A DNA stretch of 64,000 bases from the NCBI GenBank assembly GCA_028703445.1, contig JAQVMW010000004.1, positions 52,127-116,126 of the forward strand. Direction: 5' to 3'. Under the pieces are notes generated by a model that had not been told where the DNA came from, ran no database searches, and worked only from the letters and a program-made list of their open reading frames with translations. A program made the position numbers and the translations under genes. The stretch is from Candidatus Peribacteraceae bacterium (GTDB lineage Bacteria; Patescibacteriota; Gracilibacteria; Peribacterales; Peribacteraceae). This document shows, piece by piece, positions 6,851 to 15,978 of this stretch. Every line of letters starts with the position of its first letter. The first letter of the stretch is position 1.

Positions 6851-8163
6851 ACACCCTCCCATCCCTGCCTGCCGGCATGCAGGCCCCCACCCCCGAAGAG
6901 ATACGCTCGACGCGCAGAGAGCTTCCCCCCGAGCTCATCAGCGAAACCCCCCTGGTGCTCTCTGCCCGTCTTTCCGGCTCTGCAGGCAGCCCCGTCTACA
7001 TCAAAGATGAAGGTCAGCAAAAGGTGCGTTCCTACAAAGGACGCGGCAGTGCGGCCAAAATGCTCGCACTCTCCCAGGAGGAACGTGCGCGCGGAGTCGT
7101 CTGTGCCAGCGCGGGAAATCATGCGCAAGGCGTGGCCTCCGCATGCAATTACTTTCACGCCCGTGGCACGATCTTCATGCCCACCATCACACCGCCGCAG
7201 AAAATCGATGCCACGCAGCGCCACGGCAACGGTTTCGTCGATATCGTGCTCCATGGCGACAAGTATGATGAGGCCGCACAGCAGGCACACACATTCGCCG
7301 AGGAAAGAGATGCAGCCTTTCTCCACCCCTTTGACGACTGGGATGTCATCCGGGGACAGGGAACCGTGGGTGCGGAGATCGCCGAGCAGGTGAACGCTCT
7401 TCGCGAGGACTTGAGGGCGGTACTCGTCCCCGTCGGAGGCGGGGGTTTGATGGCCGGAACGATCCTCGCACTGGAACACTCCCACCCGAGGACACAGGTC
7501 ATCGGCGTCGAACCGGCCGGAGCTGCCTGCATGACAGAATCACTGAAGGCCGGTCATCCCATCACTCTCGGAAATGTCGATACCTTCGTCGATGGAGCGG
7601 CCGTTGCCCGCCCCGGAGAAAAGCCCTTCTCTGTCGTTTCCCGGGCTGTGAGAGACGGACGGGCTCGTCTCATGACCGTTTCGAACGGCCTTTTGGCCGT
7701 AACCATGGTTGATCTCTACCAAATTGATGGAAAAATCACAGAGCCGGCTGGCGCCCTATCCATCGCCGCCCTCGAACAAGTGAAAGGGGAAATCGAAGGA
7801 ACAAAGGTTTGCATCCTCTCGGGCACGAACTTTGACATGAATAGAAACCAGAGCGTCCTTGAACATGCGAAGCTGCACCGCAGGACCAAGGCCTACCTGG
7901 GAATCCATCTGCCAAACCGGCCACAGGCGCTCAGGCAAATGCTCAATGATCTGGGAGGGGTGCTGGAGGCGGTCAATATCACCTACACGCACTTCGATGC
8001 CGCACAATCCAACGGGGATCCCTCCCTCATTCTCGGCCTGGAATCGAAGAAGGGAAACTCCAAGGATATCGATATTTTGCTTCAAACGCTCACTTCGCTG
8101 TGTCATGAGGGTCAGAATCCGCGCTATTCGTTCCACGTCCTTTCAGGCAAGCCGGACCTGTGA
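6847..8163 (+). CDS. ilvA: Threonine dehydratase (threonine ammonia-lyase), short form with regulatory domain
   Basis: 438 residues. It converts L-threonine to 2-oxobutyrate and ammonia using PLP in the cytoplasm. The PLP lysine is K64 in VRSYKGRGS, and the phosphate-binding glycine loop is VPVGGGGLMAG. The substrate and tail regions EPAGALSIAALE and ILSGTNFDMNR follow. Residues about 345-438 form one ACT-like regulatory domain (YLGIHLPNRPQALRQ), as in the Bacillus-type enzyme rather than the two-domain E. coli form. The start is the ATG overlapping the preceding stop. No other branched-chain amino acid genes are in the window, so whether it serves isoleucine synthesis or threonine breakdown is open. 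The upstream leader hints at amino-acid control. Confidence 0.93.
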   Translation: MNTLPSLPAGMQAPTPEEIRSTRRELPPELISETPLVLSARLSGSAGSPVYIKDEGQQKVRSYKGRGSAAKMLALSQEERARGVVCASAGNHAQGVASACNYFHARGTIFMPTITPPQKIDATQRHGNGFVDIVLHGDKYDEAAQQAHTFAEERDAAFLHPFDDWDVIRGQGTVGAEIAEQVNALREDLRAVLVPVGGGGLMAGTILALEHSHPRTQVIGVEPAGAACMTESLKAGHPITLGNVDTFVDGAAVARPGEKPFSVVSRAVRDGRARLMTVSNGLLAVTMVDLYQIDGKITEPAGALSIAALEQVKGEIEGTKVCILSGTNFDMNRNQSVLEHAKLHRRTKAYLGIHLPNRPQALRQMLNDLGGVLEAVNITYTHFDAAQSNGDPSLILGLESKKGNSKDIDILLQTLTSLCHEGQNPRYSFHVLSGKPDL

Positions 8164-8400
8164 ATCTGAAGCCAATTTCATGCGAATTAAGCACTCAATG
8201 TTTATGTGATATTGATTTATCGTCAAATATGTTCTTTGAATATGAAGAAATTCGACCCTGTATGAACACAAAATTTGTACAAACTCCGATCCCCCATCCT
8301 CCCCCTCAAAATTAGTGGGTTCAGCCTTTCATGAAGCCAAGAAATGCCGATTTTTTGACAAGTACCAGAATACTGAGCACAAATATGCGTCAAAGGTATC

Positions 8401-8428
8401 TAGACAACAAGTCAGCGTTGAGTACACT
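8401..8428 (+). promoter_or_regulatory. Promoter of the 43-residue ORF
   Basis: TAGACA (8401-8406), 16-nt spacer, TACACT (8423-8428), then 11 nt to the ATG at 8440. The preceding 8164-8400 stretch is AT-rich and shows no credible gene. Confidence 0.6.
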
Positions 8429-8439
8429 GCCGCGCCTTT

Positions 8440-8571
8440 ATGGCAACCACTACGATTAAACCCGTGAAGCAACATCTTCACTGTGCTTCCGCCCCGCTCG
8501 TGCTCATGCACGCGCTGCTCATCACCTTCCTGTCCCTCGCAATGGTGATGAGTCTCCCGGTCCTCGGCTAA
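8440..8571 (+). CDS. Orphan 43-residue hydrophobic peptide
   Basis: This ORF is below the track cutoff. It encodes 43 residues starting MATTTIKPVKQH, with a single hydrophobic helix (about residues 19-42, LVLMHALLITFLSLAMVM). It has its own promoter with the -10 box 11 nt upstream of the ATG and no Shine-Dalgarno. A GC-rich imperfect inverted repeat followed by a T-rich stretch lies near 8655-8692. It stands alone between ilvA and a convergent lipoprotein gene. It may be a small membrane protein, a type I toxin-like peptide, or a chance ORF. No function is assigned. Confidence 0.45.
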   Translation: MATTTIKPVKQHLHCASAPLVLMHALLITFLSLAMVMSLPVLG

Positions 8572-8716
8572 CGGCCACACCGGGAACGGACGGAACTTCG
8601 CAACCCTGCAGGCATAAACATTCAATAATTGCTCTGCAGTTCCCAACCACCGCCTCCCCGCGCTTCAAGCGCTAGGTCGGGCGGGTTCTTTAACCCTCAA
8701 TCAGGCCAATCCTTCC

Positions 8717-9223
8717 TCAGTCACGCTTCAATTCCTTGAGCATACCGGTCGCCACCTCCTTTCCGGGGGCAGGGTTGCCATCATCTTTTTCCAGTGTGAT
8801 GATCATATTGGTAAACCCACTCAGATCCCGGTCCGCCTGATAGTCCAGGTTATGCCGGACATCGCCAAACAGACTCTTTAAGTGGCCTGTAGACAGGCGC
8901 TCGTTCGTTTTGGGATTCACCAGCCAGCCCTCGTAGAAGGTGTCGTCCTTGGGAAGAGCAATATTCACCTGCAGGGTATGGAGCGACGCTCCTTTCTCAA
9001 AAACATGCACTTTGCCGAGGCCGTTGGCCGGCGTTTCGGTATTTCCTGCAATCGGCCCGTAGGCAAAGAATACTTCTTTGCCGAAACGTAAATCCTGCAC
9101 GCCTCCCGAAGGGATGTTGTAACGGAAGCTTTCAGAACCGAGCGGTTCCGTGACATCGACGGACGATCCACATCCTGCGAGAAGCAGGGGCAAAACACCA
9201 AGGAGGAGGAATGATTGCTTCAT
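8717..9223 (-). CDS. Lipoprotein with weak anti-sigma-K (RskA-like) similarity
   Basis: 168 residues. The signal peptide ends in lipobox LLAGC, giving a lipid-anchored extracytoplasmic protein. The C-terminal part (FYEGWLVNP...LSTGHL...ITLEKDDGNPAPGKEV) follows the pattern of the RskA C-terminal domain, where a WLI/WLV strand and an ExxxG-P-S/G loop are typical. It has no N-terminal cytoplasmic zinc domain, so it is not an anti-sigma factor by itself. It lies downstream of the O-antigen-ligase-like gene on the same strand with a 53-nt gap. The family call is tentative. Confidence 0.7.
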   Translation of the reverse strand: MKQSFLLLGVLPLLLAGCGSSVDVTEPLGSESFRYNIPSGGVQDLRFGKEVFFAYGPIAGNTETPANGLGKVHVFEKGASLHTLQVNIALPKDDTFYEGWLVNPKTNERLSTGHLKSLFGDVRHNLDYQADRDLSGFTNMIITLEKDDGNPAPGKEVATGMLKELKRD

Positions 9224-9276
9224 AGAGAGAAATGGGAAAGCATTCTAGCAGGCTGACGCAGTACTCACCAGAGCAC

Positions 9277-11286
9277 TTATTGTAGAAGTTGAGCGTGTCT
9301 TAATCTCTCTGTCTTCGCCTGACGATCCACACTGGCAGCCATGACTTGATAGCGCGGTGCTTCGAGTGGATAGATGGTAGCCATAATCTCGGCAACGGAC
9401 ATGAATTCCTCCACATTGGCCGTGATTGCAACGTAGTGGCTGTTTCGCAGAATCGCGTTGTAAAAGTGCTGCATGACCTCCGTGAACTCCCCCTTCCGAT
9501 CTTCAAGCACCGTCGTGCTCTCAAGGGACAGGAGCGGTAAAAGCCCGTGGAGGATGCGAAGGTCTGTGTAGCGACCCAGTGCATACGCCTGCTCGTAGGA
9601 ACGTTTGGCCAGTGCGGTATCTTTCAGTGTCCCGGCGATCTCCGCTTGCAGTATCCATCCGCGCGCATCAATTGGATTGATTCCTTCCGTATATCGGCGA
9701 ATGGTATCCAAAGCGACTTCCGGCGACCCGGAACGCAGTTGAAGACGTGTAAGATTGAGAGGTAAATCACGGCTGTACCACTCCCCTTCTGACCACTGGT
9801 ACCAGGTGAGAGCCCGTGCAACCTTGCCCTGTGCGTCCACACGCCGGGCCAGCGTCGAGGTCACGGCAAATGCCCCTTCATGCAGAACTGCGGCAAGCAG
9901 GATGATCGCGAAGACAAACTCTGAAGTATGAACAAATTTTTTGTTCTCTTTTCCGGACCTCGCATCCATGAGCATCCCTGCGATCAACACCGTGGGCAGG
10001 CTGACGGCGATGAAATGCAGATTGAAATCCACCAGATTATGCACCAATACCCCAAGCAGAGATGTAAGCAGCAGAAACTGTCCGGTGGTGAGCTCACGTC
10101 GGGGAATATGTGAGAAGACGCACCGGAGCGGGCAGCCTTTGAGCGGGCAACGGCAAGCAGGAAGAAGCCCCTTCAGGAACGGGAGGAGCACGGCGAAAGT
10201 CAGGGAAAGCAGAAGGAGAGCCGCCGGCCACCCGCGCTCCGCCGCCGCTTTCAGATACACGTTGTGCGGATGATCGGAAGTCGCAAAAACATCATCCATG
10301 AGGGACGTCTGCGCGAAGCGGAAGCTCCCGGGTCCCCAACCGAAGAAGGGTCGCTCGAGCGAAAGGATCACAGCCTGTTTCCAGAACGCGCGACGCTCGG
10401 TGATGGAATCAACACCTTCGGGAGTGAGGAAGAGCGTGCGCTCCGAGAGCGACTGCACCGCATGCGTACGGGAACGCAGGTGATTGCTGAGCCCGAAGAT
10501 CATGAGCCCGATGATGAGCGTGCCCACGGCAACCGCCAGAGCGCGCTTCCACGACACATGCCGCTTCGCTGCCCAGAGAATGAGGATGAGCCCCTGTCCG
10601 AGGAACACGAGAAATGCCGCACGCGAGAAAGTCAGGAGTAGGCACCCCACCATCACGCCCGCAGGAGTGGTGCGTTTGAGAATCTTCCAGAACGTTTCGA
10701 GCGCCCTCCCCCCCTGCTCATGCTCCGGACGGGAAAGCAACAGCGCTACAGGCCACGCAAGCAGCAGGAGTTCTGCCCACGCATTGGGCCACGCGTTCTT
10801 CCACGGCGCACGCATATCGAGGAACGTCCCGACAAAACGATTGAGCGGCCCGGACGCATAGATGAGTACGCCGATGAGGCACGCCAGGAGCACCGTGACC
10901 ACGAGCACCCGCAGGATAGACATGCGCACCTTCGCATTCTGCGGACGACGGATCATCCAGAAAAAGAGGAGTGCCAAGGAGACCGTCTGCGCCACCTCGT
11001 CAAACCCGTAGTTCATCGTGCTCGTGAGCACGTAGCTCACGGCCGTCCACAAAACGAACACCATCGTCAGCCACCAGACCACCGGAGCAATCGGACGATC
11101 CGCATCACCGCTGCGCCGTCCACGAAACAGTACGACCGCACAGGCGACAAGACCGAGAAGCAGTGTCGTCTCGAGTGTCCGCCCGCCCCGCCAGAGGATG
11201 ACGAACGCGAGCAGCATGAGGAGCGAAACCTGGCTGCATCGCTCCCACGGGACGCGCCTGAGGCGCGCAAAGGTTTGCGAAAACAT
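9277..11286 (-). CDS. O-antigen ligase/polymerase-like membrane protein with C-terminal repeat domain
   Basis: 669 residues. About ten to twelve transmembrane helices occupy residues 15-440, and a large soluble C-terminal part (about 470-669) with helical repeats resembles TPRs. The Wzy_C-type region is visible as RRAFWKQAVILSLERPFFGWGPG followed by DHPHNVYLKAAAERGWPA; the conserved H-x-x-N-x-Y/F is typical of O-antigen ligases. The expected role is joining or polymerising lipid-linked glycans at the outer face of the cytoplasmic membrane. CPR cells lack classical LPS, so the acceptor is probably another surface glycan or protein. It is followed by the lipoprotein gene and preceded by tRNA-Leu. 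Confidence 0.85.
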   Translation of the reverse strand: MFSQTFARLRRVPWERCSQVSLLMLLAFVILWRGGRTLETTLLLGLVACAVVLFRGRRSGDADRPIAPVVWWLTMVFVLWTAVSYVLTSTMNYGFDEVAQTVSLALLFFWMIRRPQNAKVRMSILRVLVVTVLLACLIGVLIYASGPLNRFVGTFLDMRAPWKNAWPNAWAELLLLAWPVALLLSRPEHEQGGRALETFWKILKRTTPAGVMVGCLLLTFSRAAFLVFLGQGLILILWAAKRHVSWKRALAVAVGTLIIGLMIFGLSNHLRSRTHAVQSLSERTLFLTPEGVDSITERRAFWKQAVILSLERPFFGWGPGSFRFAQTSLMDDVFATSDHPHNVYLKAAAERGWPAALLLLSLTFAVLLPFLKGLLPACRCPLKGCPLRCVFSHIPRRELTTGQFLLLTSLLGVLVHNLVDFNLHFIAVSLPTVLIAGMLMDARSGKENKKFVHTSEFVFAIILLAAVLHEGAFAVTSTLARRVDAQGKVARALTWYQWSEGEWYSRDLPLNLTRLQLRSGSPEVALDTIRRYTEGINPIDARGWILQAEIAGTLKDTALAKRSYEQAYALGRYTDLRILHGLLPLLSLESTTVLEDRKGEFTEVMQHFYNAILRNSHYVAITANVEEFMSVAEIMATIYPLEAPRYQVMAASVDRQAKTERLRHAQLLQ

Positions 11287-11356
11287 CCGGACCAGTATGC
11301 CGAAAAATCACCTTGGGCGGAAGGGTGGAAAGCACGGAAACAGCAGCACATCACAA

Positions 11357-11443
11357 TGGTGCCGACGGGGAGAATCGAACTCCCATGACCTTGCGATCAC
11401 ACGCTCCTGAAGCGTGCGCGTCTACCAATTCCGCCACGTCGGC
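11357..11443 (-). tRNA. tRNA-Leu (anticodon CAG), CCA encoded
   Basis: The minus strand reads GCCGACGTGGCGGAATTGG with acceptor stem GCCGACG/CGTCGGC. The anticodon stem CACGC/GCGTG has loop TTCAGGA (anticodon CAG). It has a long variable arm typical of a class II tRNA and T-loop TTCGATT. A discriminator A and CCA are encoded. Confidence 0.95.
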
Positions 11444-11516
11444 ACAGGGCTGCGAGAGTGTACCACACCCCCTGCGTCGCAAATATTCTTCCCGAGGAGA
11501 AAACGGGAGAGGAATC

Positions 11517-11542
11517 GAAAAAGGGCGGCCCGAAGGCCGCCC
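11517..11542 (-). terminator. Intrinsic terminator of the SLH/Calx-beta gene
   Basis: Stem GGGCGGCC/GGCCGCCC with a four-base loop, followed on the minus strand by TTTTT, 24 nt after the stop of the 11566-13047 gene. Confidence 0.9.
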
Positions 11543-11565
11543 CTGTCTTTCTGAACAAAAGGTCA

Positions 11566-13047
11566 TTAGTCGTAGATGTACACCGGAACGGAGCTGGGAC
11601 TTTCGAGCGTGGAACCCAGAGTGGGGCTCGAGAGTATGACCGTGAAGTACTCGTTACTGTCATTGACCGTGTCACTGACCACCGGAACCGTGAACGTCTT
11701 GCTCTGCTCGCCCGGCTCGAACGTGAGCGTGCCCGTCGTATGGGTGTAATCCAGACCCGGCGATGCGCTGCCGTTGGAGGTCGTATACGTCACACTCACC
11801 GTGTGCTGCGTCCCGCCGATGCGATTCACCGTGAGCACGGCAAGGCCGTCATCCTCCACGACGGAGAAGCTCGATTTGGAGAACATGAAAGACCCGCTCC
11901 CGTACGTACCGATTTCATCATCGGCAATGCCGACAAGCACCGTAGGGGTGCCCAACACCGCCCCGCCCGTCGGAGCACTGAGCGTCAGAGAAAGGGTTTT
12001 CTTTCCGTCTACGGCAGTATCATCGATGAGAGGAACCGAGAACGTCTTGCTGGTCTCGCCGCTCGCGAAGGTCAGCGTTCCGTTCGTCGTGGTGTACTCG
12101 CTGCCCGCCCGCGCCGTCTTATCACTCGTGGCATACGTCACGCCCACCTGCCCGGTCGATCCGCCCGTACGCGACACCGTGATGGTTATTGCCGCGGAAT
12201 TTTCACGCGCTTCGTACCCCGCTGCGCTGAACCCAAGCGTGCCGGCACCCGACGACTGCGATGATGTGGAAGAAGCGGTGGAAGAACTCGACGAGGAAGT
12301 GCTGTTGGAAGCTTCGTTATCGAGAATCGTGAGCGTCGATTTCACCGGAGAACCGAGCTGGGCGCCCCCTGTGGGCTCGAAAAGCTCTAAGAGAATTGTT
12401 TCCGCCCCCTCTGCGAGAGCATCGTCCTTGAGAGAAACCGTAATCGTCTTGCTGTCGACTCCATCGGCAAAAGAGAGCGTGGATGACGCCACCTCGACGA
12501 AATCACTGGTTGCGGTAGCCGTGCCCGCCTTGATGGAATACTTCACCGTTGCAGTCCCGTCTGTTCCATCCGCGCGATCCACCAAGATCGACATGGACGC
12601 AATCGTCTCTGGAATGCTGAATGTCGTACTGGTGAATTGGAATGTGCCGAAGCCATTGTACGTGTGGCTATAACTGGAGCTGGAGCTCGAACTGGAGCTG
12701 GAAGTACTGCTCGAGCTGGAAGTACTGCTCGAGGAAGAGCTCGAAGAGTGCGTGGAGCTCGACTGTGCCCCGCCCGATTCCAAAATGTCATCGCGCAGCC
12801 GCTGCATCATCACGGCGACCTGGCCGCGGGTGACGAAATCATTCGGACCGAACAGCCCGTTTGAGTACCCTTTGATGATACCAACGGAATACATCTCGCC
12901 CACCGCCTCGTCGAAGAAGGCTCCTTCGGGAACATCGCGGAACACGGCCGAACCGCGGATGGTGGTCGCAAAACCCATGCCGACTCCGCCAAGCACGAGA
13001 CCGGCGCAGAACAGGGAGAGCAGAGAAAACAAACGTGGCATGCGCAT
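11566..13047 (-). CDS. SLH-domain surface protein with poly-serine linker and three Calx-beta repeats
   Basis: 493 residues from the ATG at 13047 (MRMPRLFSLLSLFCAGLVL). The track's longer start adds 63 residues without a signal. After the signal peptide come one SLH-type repeat (FRDVPEGAFFDEAVGEMYSV to FVTRGQVAVMMQRL, about 32-85), a linker of nearly pure serine (about 90-130), and three Calx-beta-like modules (about 135-260, 275-385, 390-493). Each module carries the GxAxxxxDYxxxxGTLTFxxGExxKTFxV pattern, and a second Ser-rich linker separates modules 1 and 2. SLH repeats bind cell-wall polymers or S-layer; Calx-beta modules bind Ca2+ in other proteins. It is likely an exported, surface-anchored adhesin-like protein. 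It is transcribed alone and ends at a strong terminator. Confidence 0.88.
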   Translation of the reverse strand: MRMPRLFSLLSLFCAGLVLGGVGMGFATTIRGSAVFRDVPEGAFFDEAVGEMYSVGIIKGYSNGLFGPNDFVTRGQVAVMMQRLRDDILESGGAQSSSTHSSSSSSSSTSSSSSTSSSSSSSSSSYSHTYNGFGTFQFTSTTFSIPETIASMSILVDRADGTDGTATVKYSIKAGTATATSDFVEVASSTLSFADGVDSKTITVSLKDDALAEGAETILLELFEPTGGAQLGSPVKSTLTILDNEASNSTSSSSSSTASSTSSQSSGAGTLGFSAAGYEARENSAAITITVSRTGGSTGQVGVTYATSDKTARAGSEYTTTNGTLTFASGETSKTFSVPLIDDTAVDGKKTLSLTLSAPTGGAVLGTPTVLVGIADDEIGTYGSGSFMFSKSSFSVVEDDGLAVLTVNRIGGTQHTVSVTYTTSNGSASPGLDYTHTTGTLTFEPGEQSKTFTVPVVSDTVNDSNEYFTVILSSPTLGSTLESPSSVPVYIYD

Positions 13048-13144
13048 AAGAGAAGATGGGAAGGAATTCGATGAATTATGCAAAAGATCCGCCCATGAAA
13101 ACAATAGACAGCGACGGCGATTGTGTATTTTAGGATTCCCGTGC

Positions 13145-13657
13145 TCAGTGCGGCCGCTTCTCCTTACGCCCTTGATCCCTCTCCAAACACTCCTGTATCT
13201 GCTCCAGTTCATCGTGACTGATGCCCTGCACGACACTCACTGTATCTTCTTGAGGTTGAAGTTTTGCTGTCGGAAGCCCAAGGGTCACGCTTCGATCCCT
13301 CGGCACGGTGAACCGGCAGCAGGAAGCGGTTCCCTGCCACTCACCCCTCACTTCACTGCTGCCGGCATCCCGCAGCGCAAGAGGCACGGTCGAAACGCAA
13401 GCCGTATACAACGAGACCCCGTGGATGAAGACAGCCACCCGGGAGGTATGTCCATTGGGAATCGTATGCACACTCACGCGTCCCATCCTGTTTCCGTACG
13501 GATCGTGCAGATCCACCCACCGGCATTGTTCCCTCCACGGCTCGATCCGCCCGATGGCAGCACCCAGCTGCCCAACCACCCGTTCCGCTATGTGTGCAAG
13601 AACGCCTCGGGTACGCTCAGGGGCCGGGCCGGTAGTGAACATTTCTCGAGTTTCCAC
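13145..13657 (-). CDS. Hypothetical protein
   Basis: 170 residues starting METREMFTTGPAPERTRGVL. The composition is mixed alpha/beta with a central beta-rich region (RWVDLHDPYGNRMGRVSVHTI). There is no signal peptide, no membrane segment and no motif I can name. It lies upstream of the SLH gene on the same strand with a 97-nt gap and is divergent from groES. Codon usage and the absence of a better overlapping frame favour it being real. Confidence 0.55.
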   Translation of the reverse strand: METREMFTTGPAPERTRGVLAHIAERVVGQLGAAIGRIEPWREQCRWVDLHDPYGNRMGRVSVHTIPNGHTSRVAVFIHGVSLYTACVSTVPLALRDAGSSEVRGEWQGTASCCRFTVPRDRSVTLGLPTAKLQPQEDTVSVVQGISHDELEQIQECLERDQGRKEKRPH

Positions 13658-13735
13658 TGATAAATTTGCGGCGGAACTCTAGGGATACACCTGCACCACT
13701 TCAAAAAATTCTTCTCCTCATTTTGTGAGCGCCCC

Positions 13736-13775
13736 TTGACTGATCCGATTAGCACTCTAAAATGCCGACTGCTAA
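13736..13775 (+). promoter_or_regulatory. groESL promoter with overlapping CIRCE operator
   Basis: -35 TTGACT (13736-13741), 16-nt spacer, -10 TAAAAT (13758-13763). The inverted repeat TTAGCACTC-N9-GACTGCTAA (13749-13775) is a CIRCE element with one mismatch to TTAGCACTC-N9-GAGTGCTAA and covers the -10 box. CIRCE is the known binding site of the heat-shock repressor HrcA. This excludes the track's groES start at 13762, which would lie inside the operator. Confidence 0.9.
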
Positions 13776-13839
13776 CGGCGTCACTGCGTCGACGCCACAT
13801 TCTTCTTCACGCTCCCCTTCCCCTTCCTCTTCCTCTTCT

Positions 13840-14178
13840 ATGGCAACCATCCCGCAACTGAAAGTAAATATCGAACCCCTCGGTGACCGTGTGGTCGTGC
13901 ATCCTCTTGCCGCCGAACAGGTCACGGCCTCCGGCATCGTGATTCCCGATACGGCCTCCGGCGAAAAGCCGCAGGAAGGCGTGGTGATTGCGCTCGGCAA
14001 AGGCGGCATCATGAACGAGGGCAAGCCCGTCGCGAATCCCGCGGAATTTCTCAAAGTGGGCGACCGCGTGCTCTTCGGCAAGTACGCCGGCGATGACGTG
14101 AAGCTCAAGGATACGGCCGGCAAAGACGTCGAAGTGAAAGTGCTCCACCTCGATGCCATCCTCGGCAAAGTGAAATAG
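13840..14178 (+). CDS. groES: Co-chaperonin GroES
   Basis: 112 residues from the ATG at 13840 (MATIPQLKVNIEPLGDRVVV). The longer track ORF begins inside the CIRCE operator and adds a Ser-rich stretch that is untranslated leader. The mobile loop (EKPQEGVVIALGKG) and the roof region (VLFGKYAGDDVKL) are present. GroES caps the GroEL ring during protein folding in the cytoplasm. groEL follows after 63 nt. It is slightly longer than the usual 95-100 residues because of N-terminal and loop extensions. Confidence 0.95.
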   Translation: MATIPQLKVNIEPLGDRVVVHPLAAEQVTASGIVIPDTASGEKPQEGVVIALGKGGIMNEGKPVANPAEFLKVGDRVLFGKYAGDDVKLKDTAGKDVEVKVLHLDAILGKVK

Positions 14179-14241
14179 TCTTCGACTACGCTCAGCCTGA
14201 CACTTCCCTAATCCTAACCCTATCCCTCCCCCCTAAACATC

Positions 14242-15876
14242 ATGGCTCAAGCGAAACAACTCCTGTTCGGCAATGAAGCGCGCAAGAAGATCTTCAAGGG
14301 CGTCGAAAAGCTCACCATGGCCGTTCGCGCCACCATGGGCCCCAAGGGCCGCAACGCCGTGATCGAGAAGAAGTACGGCGGACCGACCGTCACCAAGGAC
14401 GGCGTTTCGGTGGCCAAGGAAATCGACCTCGAAGATCCGTTCGAGAATCTGGGCGCGCAGCTGGTGCGCGAGGCCGCGACCAAGACCAATGACGCCGCCG
14501 GAGACGGCACCACCACCGCGACCGTGCTCGCCTTCGCCATGATGGAGGAAGGCCTCAAGCACTTAAACGCAGGCTCAAATCCCATTGCGATCAAGAAAGG
14601 CATCGAGAAGGGAGTGGCAGCCGTCAATACCGAGCTCGAGGCGATGAAGAAAGTCGTCTCGAAGAAAGAGGAGTACGCGGCCGTCGCCAACATCTCGGCA
14701 CAAGACAGCGAGATCGGTGACGTGATCGCCGAAATCATCGACGAAGTCGGCAAAGACGGCGTCGTAACCGTGGAGGCCGGGCAGACGCTCGGCATCGAGA
14801 AGGAGCTGGTCGAAGGCATGCAGTTCGAGAACGGGTACATCTCGCCGTACTTCATCACGGATCCCGCCCGCATGGAGGCCGCGTACGAGAACCCGTACAT
14901 CCTCATCACGGACAAGAAAATCGGTTCGATCCAGGAGATCCTGCCGCTCCTCGAGGCATTGGCCCAGCGCGGCAAGAAGGAGCTCGTCATCATCGCCGAG
15001 ACCGTGGAAGGCGAGGCGCTCGCCACGCTCGTGGTGAATAAACTCCGCGGCACTTTCTCGGCCCTCGCCGTCAAGGCGCCCGCCTTCGGTGACCGCCGCA
15101 AAGAGATTCTGAAAGATATCGCCGCCCTGACGGGAGGCCGCGTCATCAGCGAGGAAGTGGGTCTGAAACTGGAGAATGCAACGATCGAGGATCTGGGCCG
15201 CGCGCGCCGTGTGGTCGCCGACAAGGATAAGACCCTCGTCATCGACGGACACGGCAAGAAGGGTGACATCGAGCAGCGCATGAAAGAGATCAAGATCTCG
15301 CTCGAGAAGACCACGTCCGACTTTGACAAAGAGAAGTTGCAGGAGCGCCTCGCCAAGCTCTCGGGCGGAGTCGCCGTCATCAAGGTGGGAGCAGCGACGG
15401 AAGTCGAACAGAAGGAGAAGCAGCACCGCGTCGAAGACGCCCTCTCGGCCACACGCGCCGCCGCGGAGGAAGGCATCGTCCCGGGCGGAGGCACGGCGTA
15501 CATCCGCGCCATCCCAGCACTCTCGAAGCTTAAATCTGAAAACGAAGACGAACAGATAGGGATCGACATCGTGCGTGACGCGCTCTCGGCCCCCTGCCGC
15601 CAGATCGCCGATAACGCCGGCATCACGGGCGAAGTCGTCTTCGAGAAGGTGAAGGGCCTCAAAGGAGCAGACGGCTACAACGTGCTCACGGGCAAGTATG
15701 AGGACCTGGTGAAGGCCCGCGTCATCGACCCGAAGAAGGTCACGCGCTCGGCGCTCGAGAACGCCGCCTCGGTTGCTTCGATGTTCCTCACGCTCGAGGT
15801 CGCCGTGACGGAGATTCCCAAGAAGGAGGAGCCGATGCCGCAGATGCCGGGGGGCGGTGGAGGAATGGATTTTTGA
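14242..15876 (+). CDS. groEL: Chaperonin GroEL
   Basis: 544 residues, normal family length. Visible landmarks are the N-terminal [20 protein letters not shown], the ATP-site segment [11 protein letters not shown] with catalytic Asp in the [10 protein letters not shown] loop, the apical-domain segment, and the C-terminal GGM-type tail ([10 protein letters not shown]). It forms the double ring that folds proteins with ATP. It is co-transcribed with groES under CIRCE/HrcA control and ends at a clear intrinsic terminator. Confidence 0.98.
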   Translation: MAQAKQLLFGNEARKKIFKGVEKLTMAVRATMGPKGRNAVIEKKYGGPTVTKDGVSVAKEIDLEDPFENLGAQLVREAATKTNDAAGDGTTTATVLAFAMMEEGLKHLNAGSNPIAIKKGIEKGVAAVNTELEAMKKVVSKKEEYAAVANISAQDSEIGDVIAEIIDEVGKDGVVTVEAGQTLGIEKELVEGMQFENGYISPYFITDPARMEAAYENPYILITDKKIGSIQEILPLLEALAQRGKKELVIIAETVEGEALATLVVNKLRGTFSALAVKAPAFGDRRKEILKDIAALTGGRVISEEVGLKLENATIEDLGRARRVVADKDKTLVIDGHGKKGDIEQRMKEIKISLEKTTSDFDKEKLQERLAKLSGGVAVIKVGAATEVEQKEKQHRVEDALSATRAAAEEGIVPGGGTAYIRAIPALSKLKSENEDEQIGIDIVRDALSAPCRQIADNAGITGEVVFEKVKGLKGADGYNVLTGKYEDLVKARVIDPKKVTRSALENAASVASMFLTLEVAVTEIPKKEEPMPQMPGGGGGMDF

Positions 15877-15883
15877 TCAAAAC

Positions 15884-15908
15884 GGGGGACCTTCGGGGTC
15901 CCTTTTTT
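15884..15908 (+). terminator. Intrinsic terminator of groESL
   Basis: Stem GGGGACC/GGGTCCC with a short loop followed by TTTTTT, 8 nt after the groEL stop. Confidence 0.92.
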
Positions 15909-15978
15909 GAGTTCAATTTTCACACTGGCTACGTGGAACAAATTATTGTAATGTAATAAACCAATTTCACAGCGCTCC

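Noticed and set aside
8329-8646. 105-aa minus-strand ORF
   Set aside because: Antisense to a promoter and the 43-residue ORF; low-complexity His/Glu composition and no motif.
14247-15662. 471-aa minus-strand ORF antisense to groEL
   Set aside because: Ser/Pro-rich mirror of groEL codon usage; groEL is certain.
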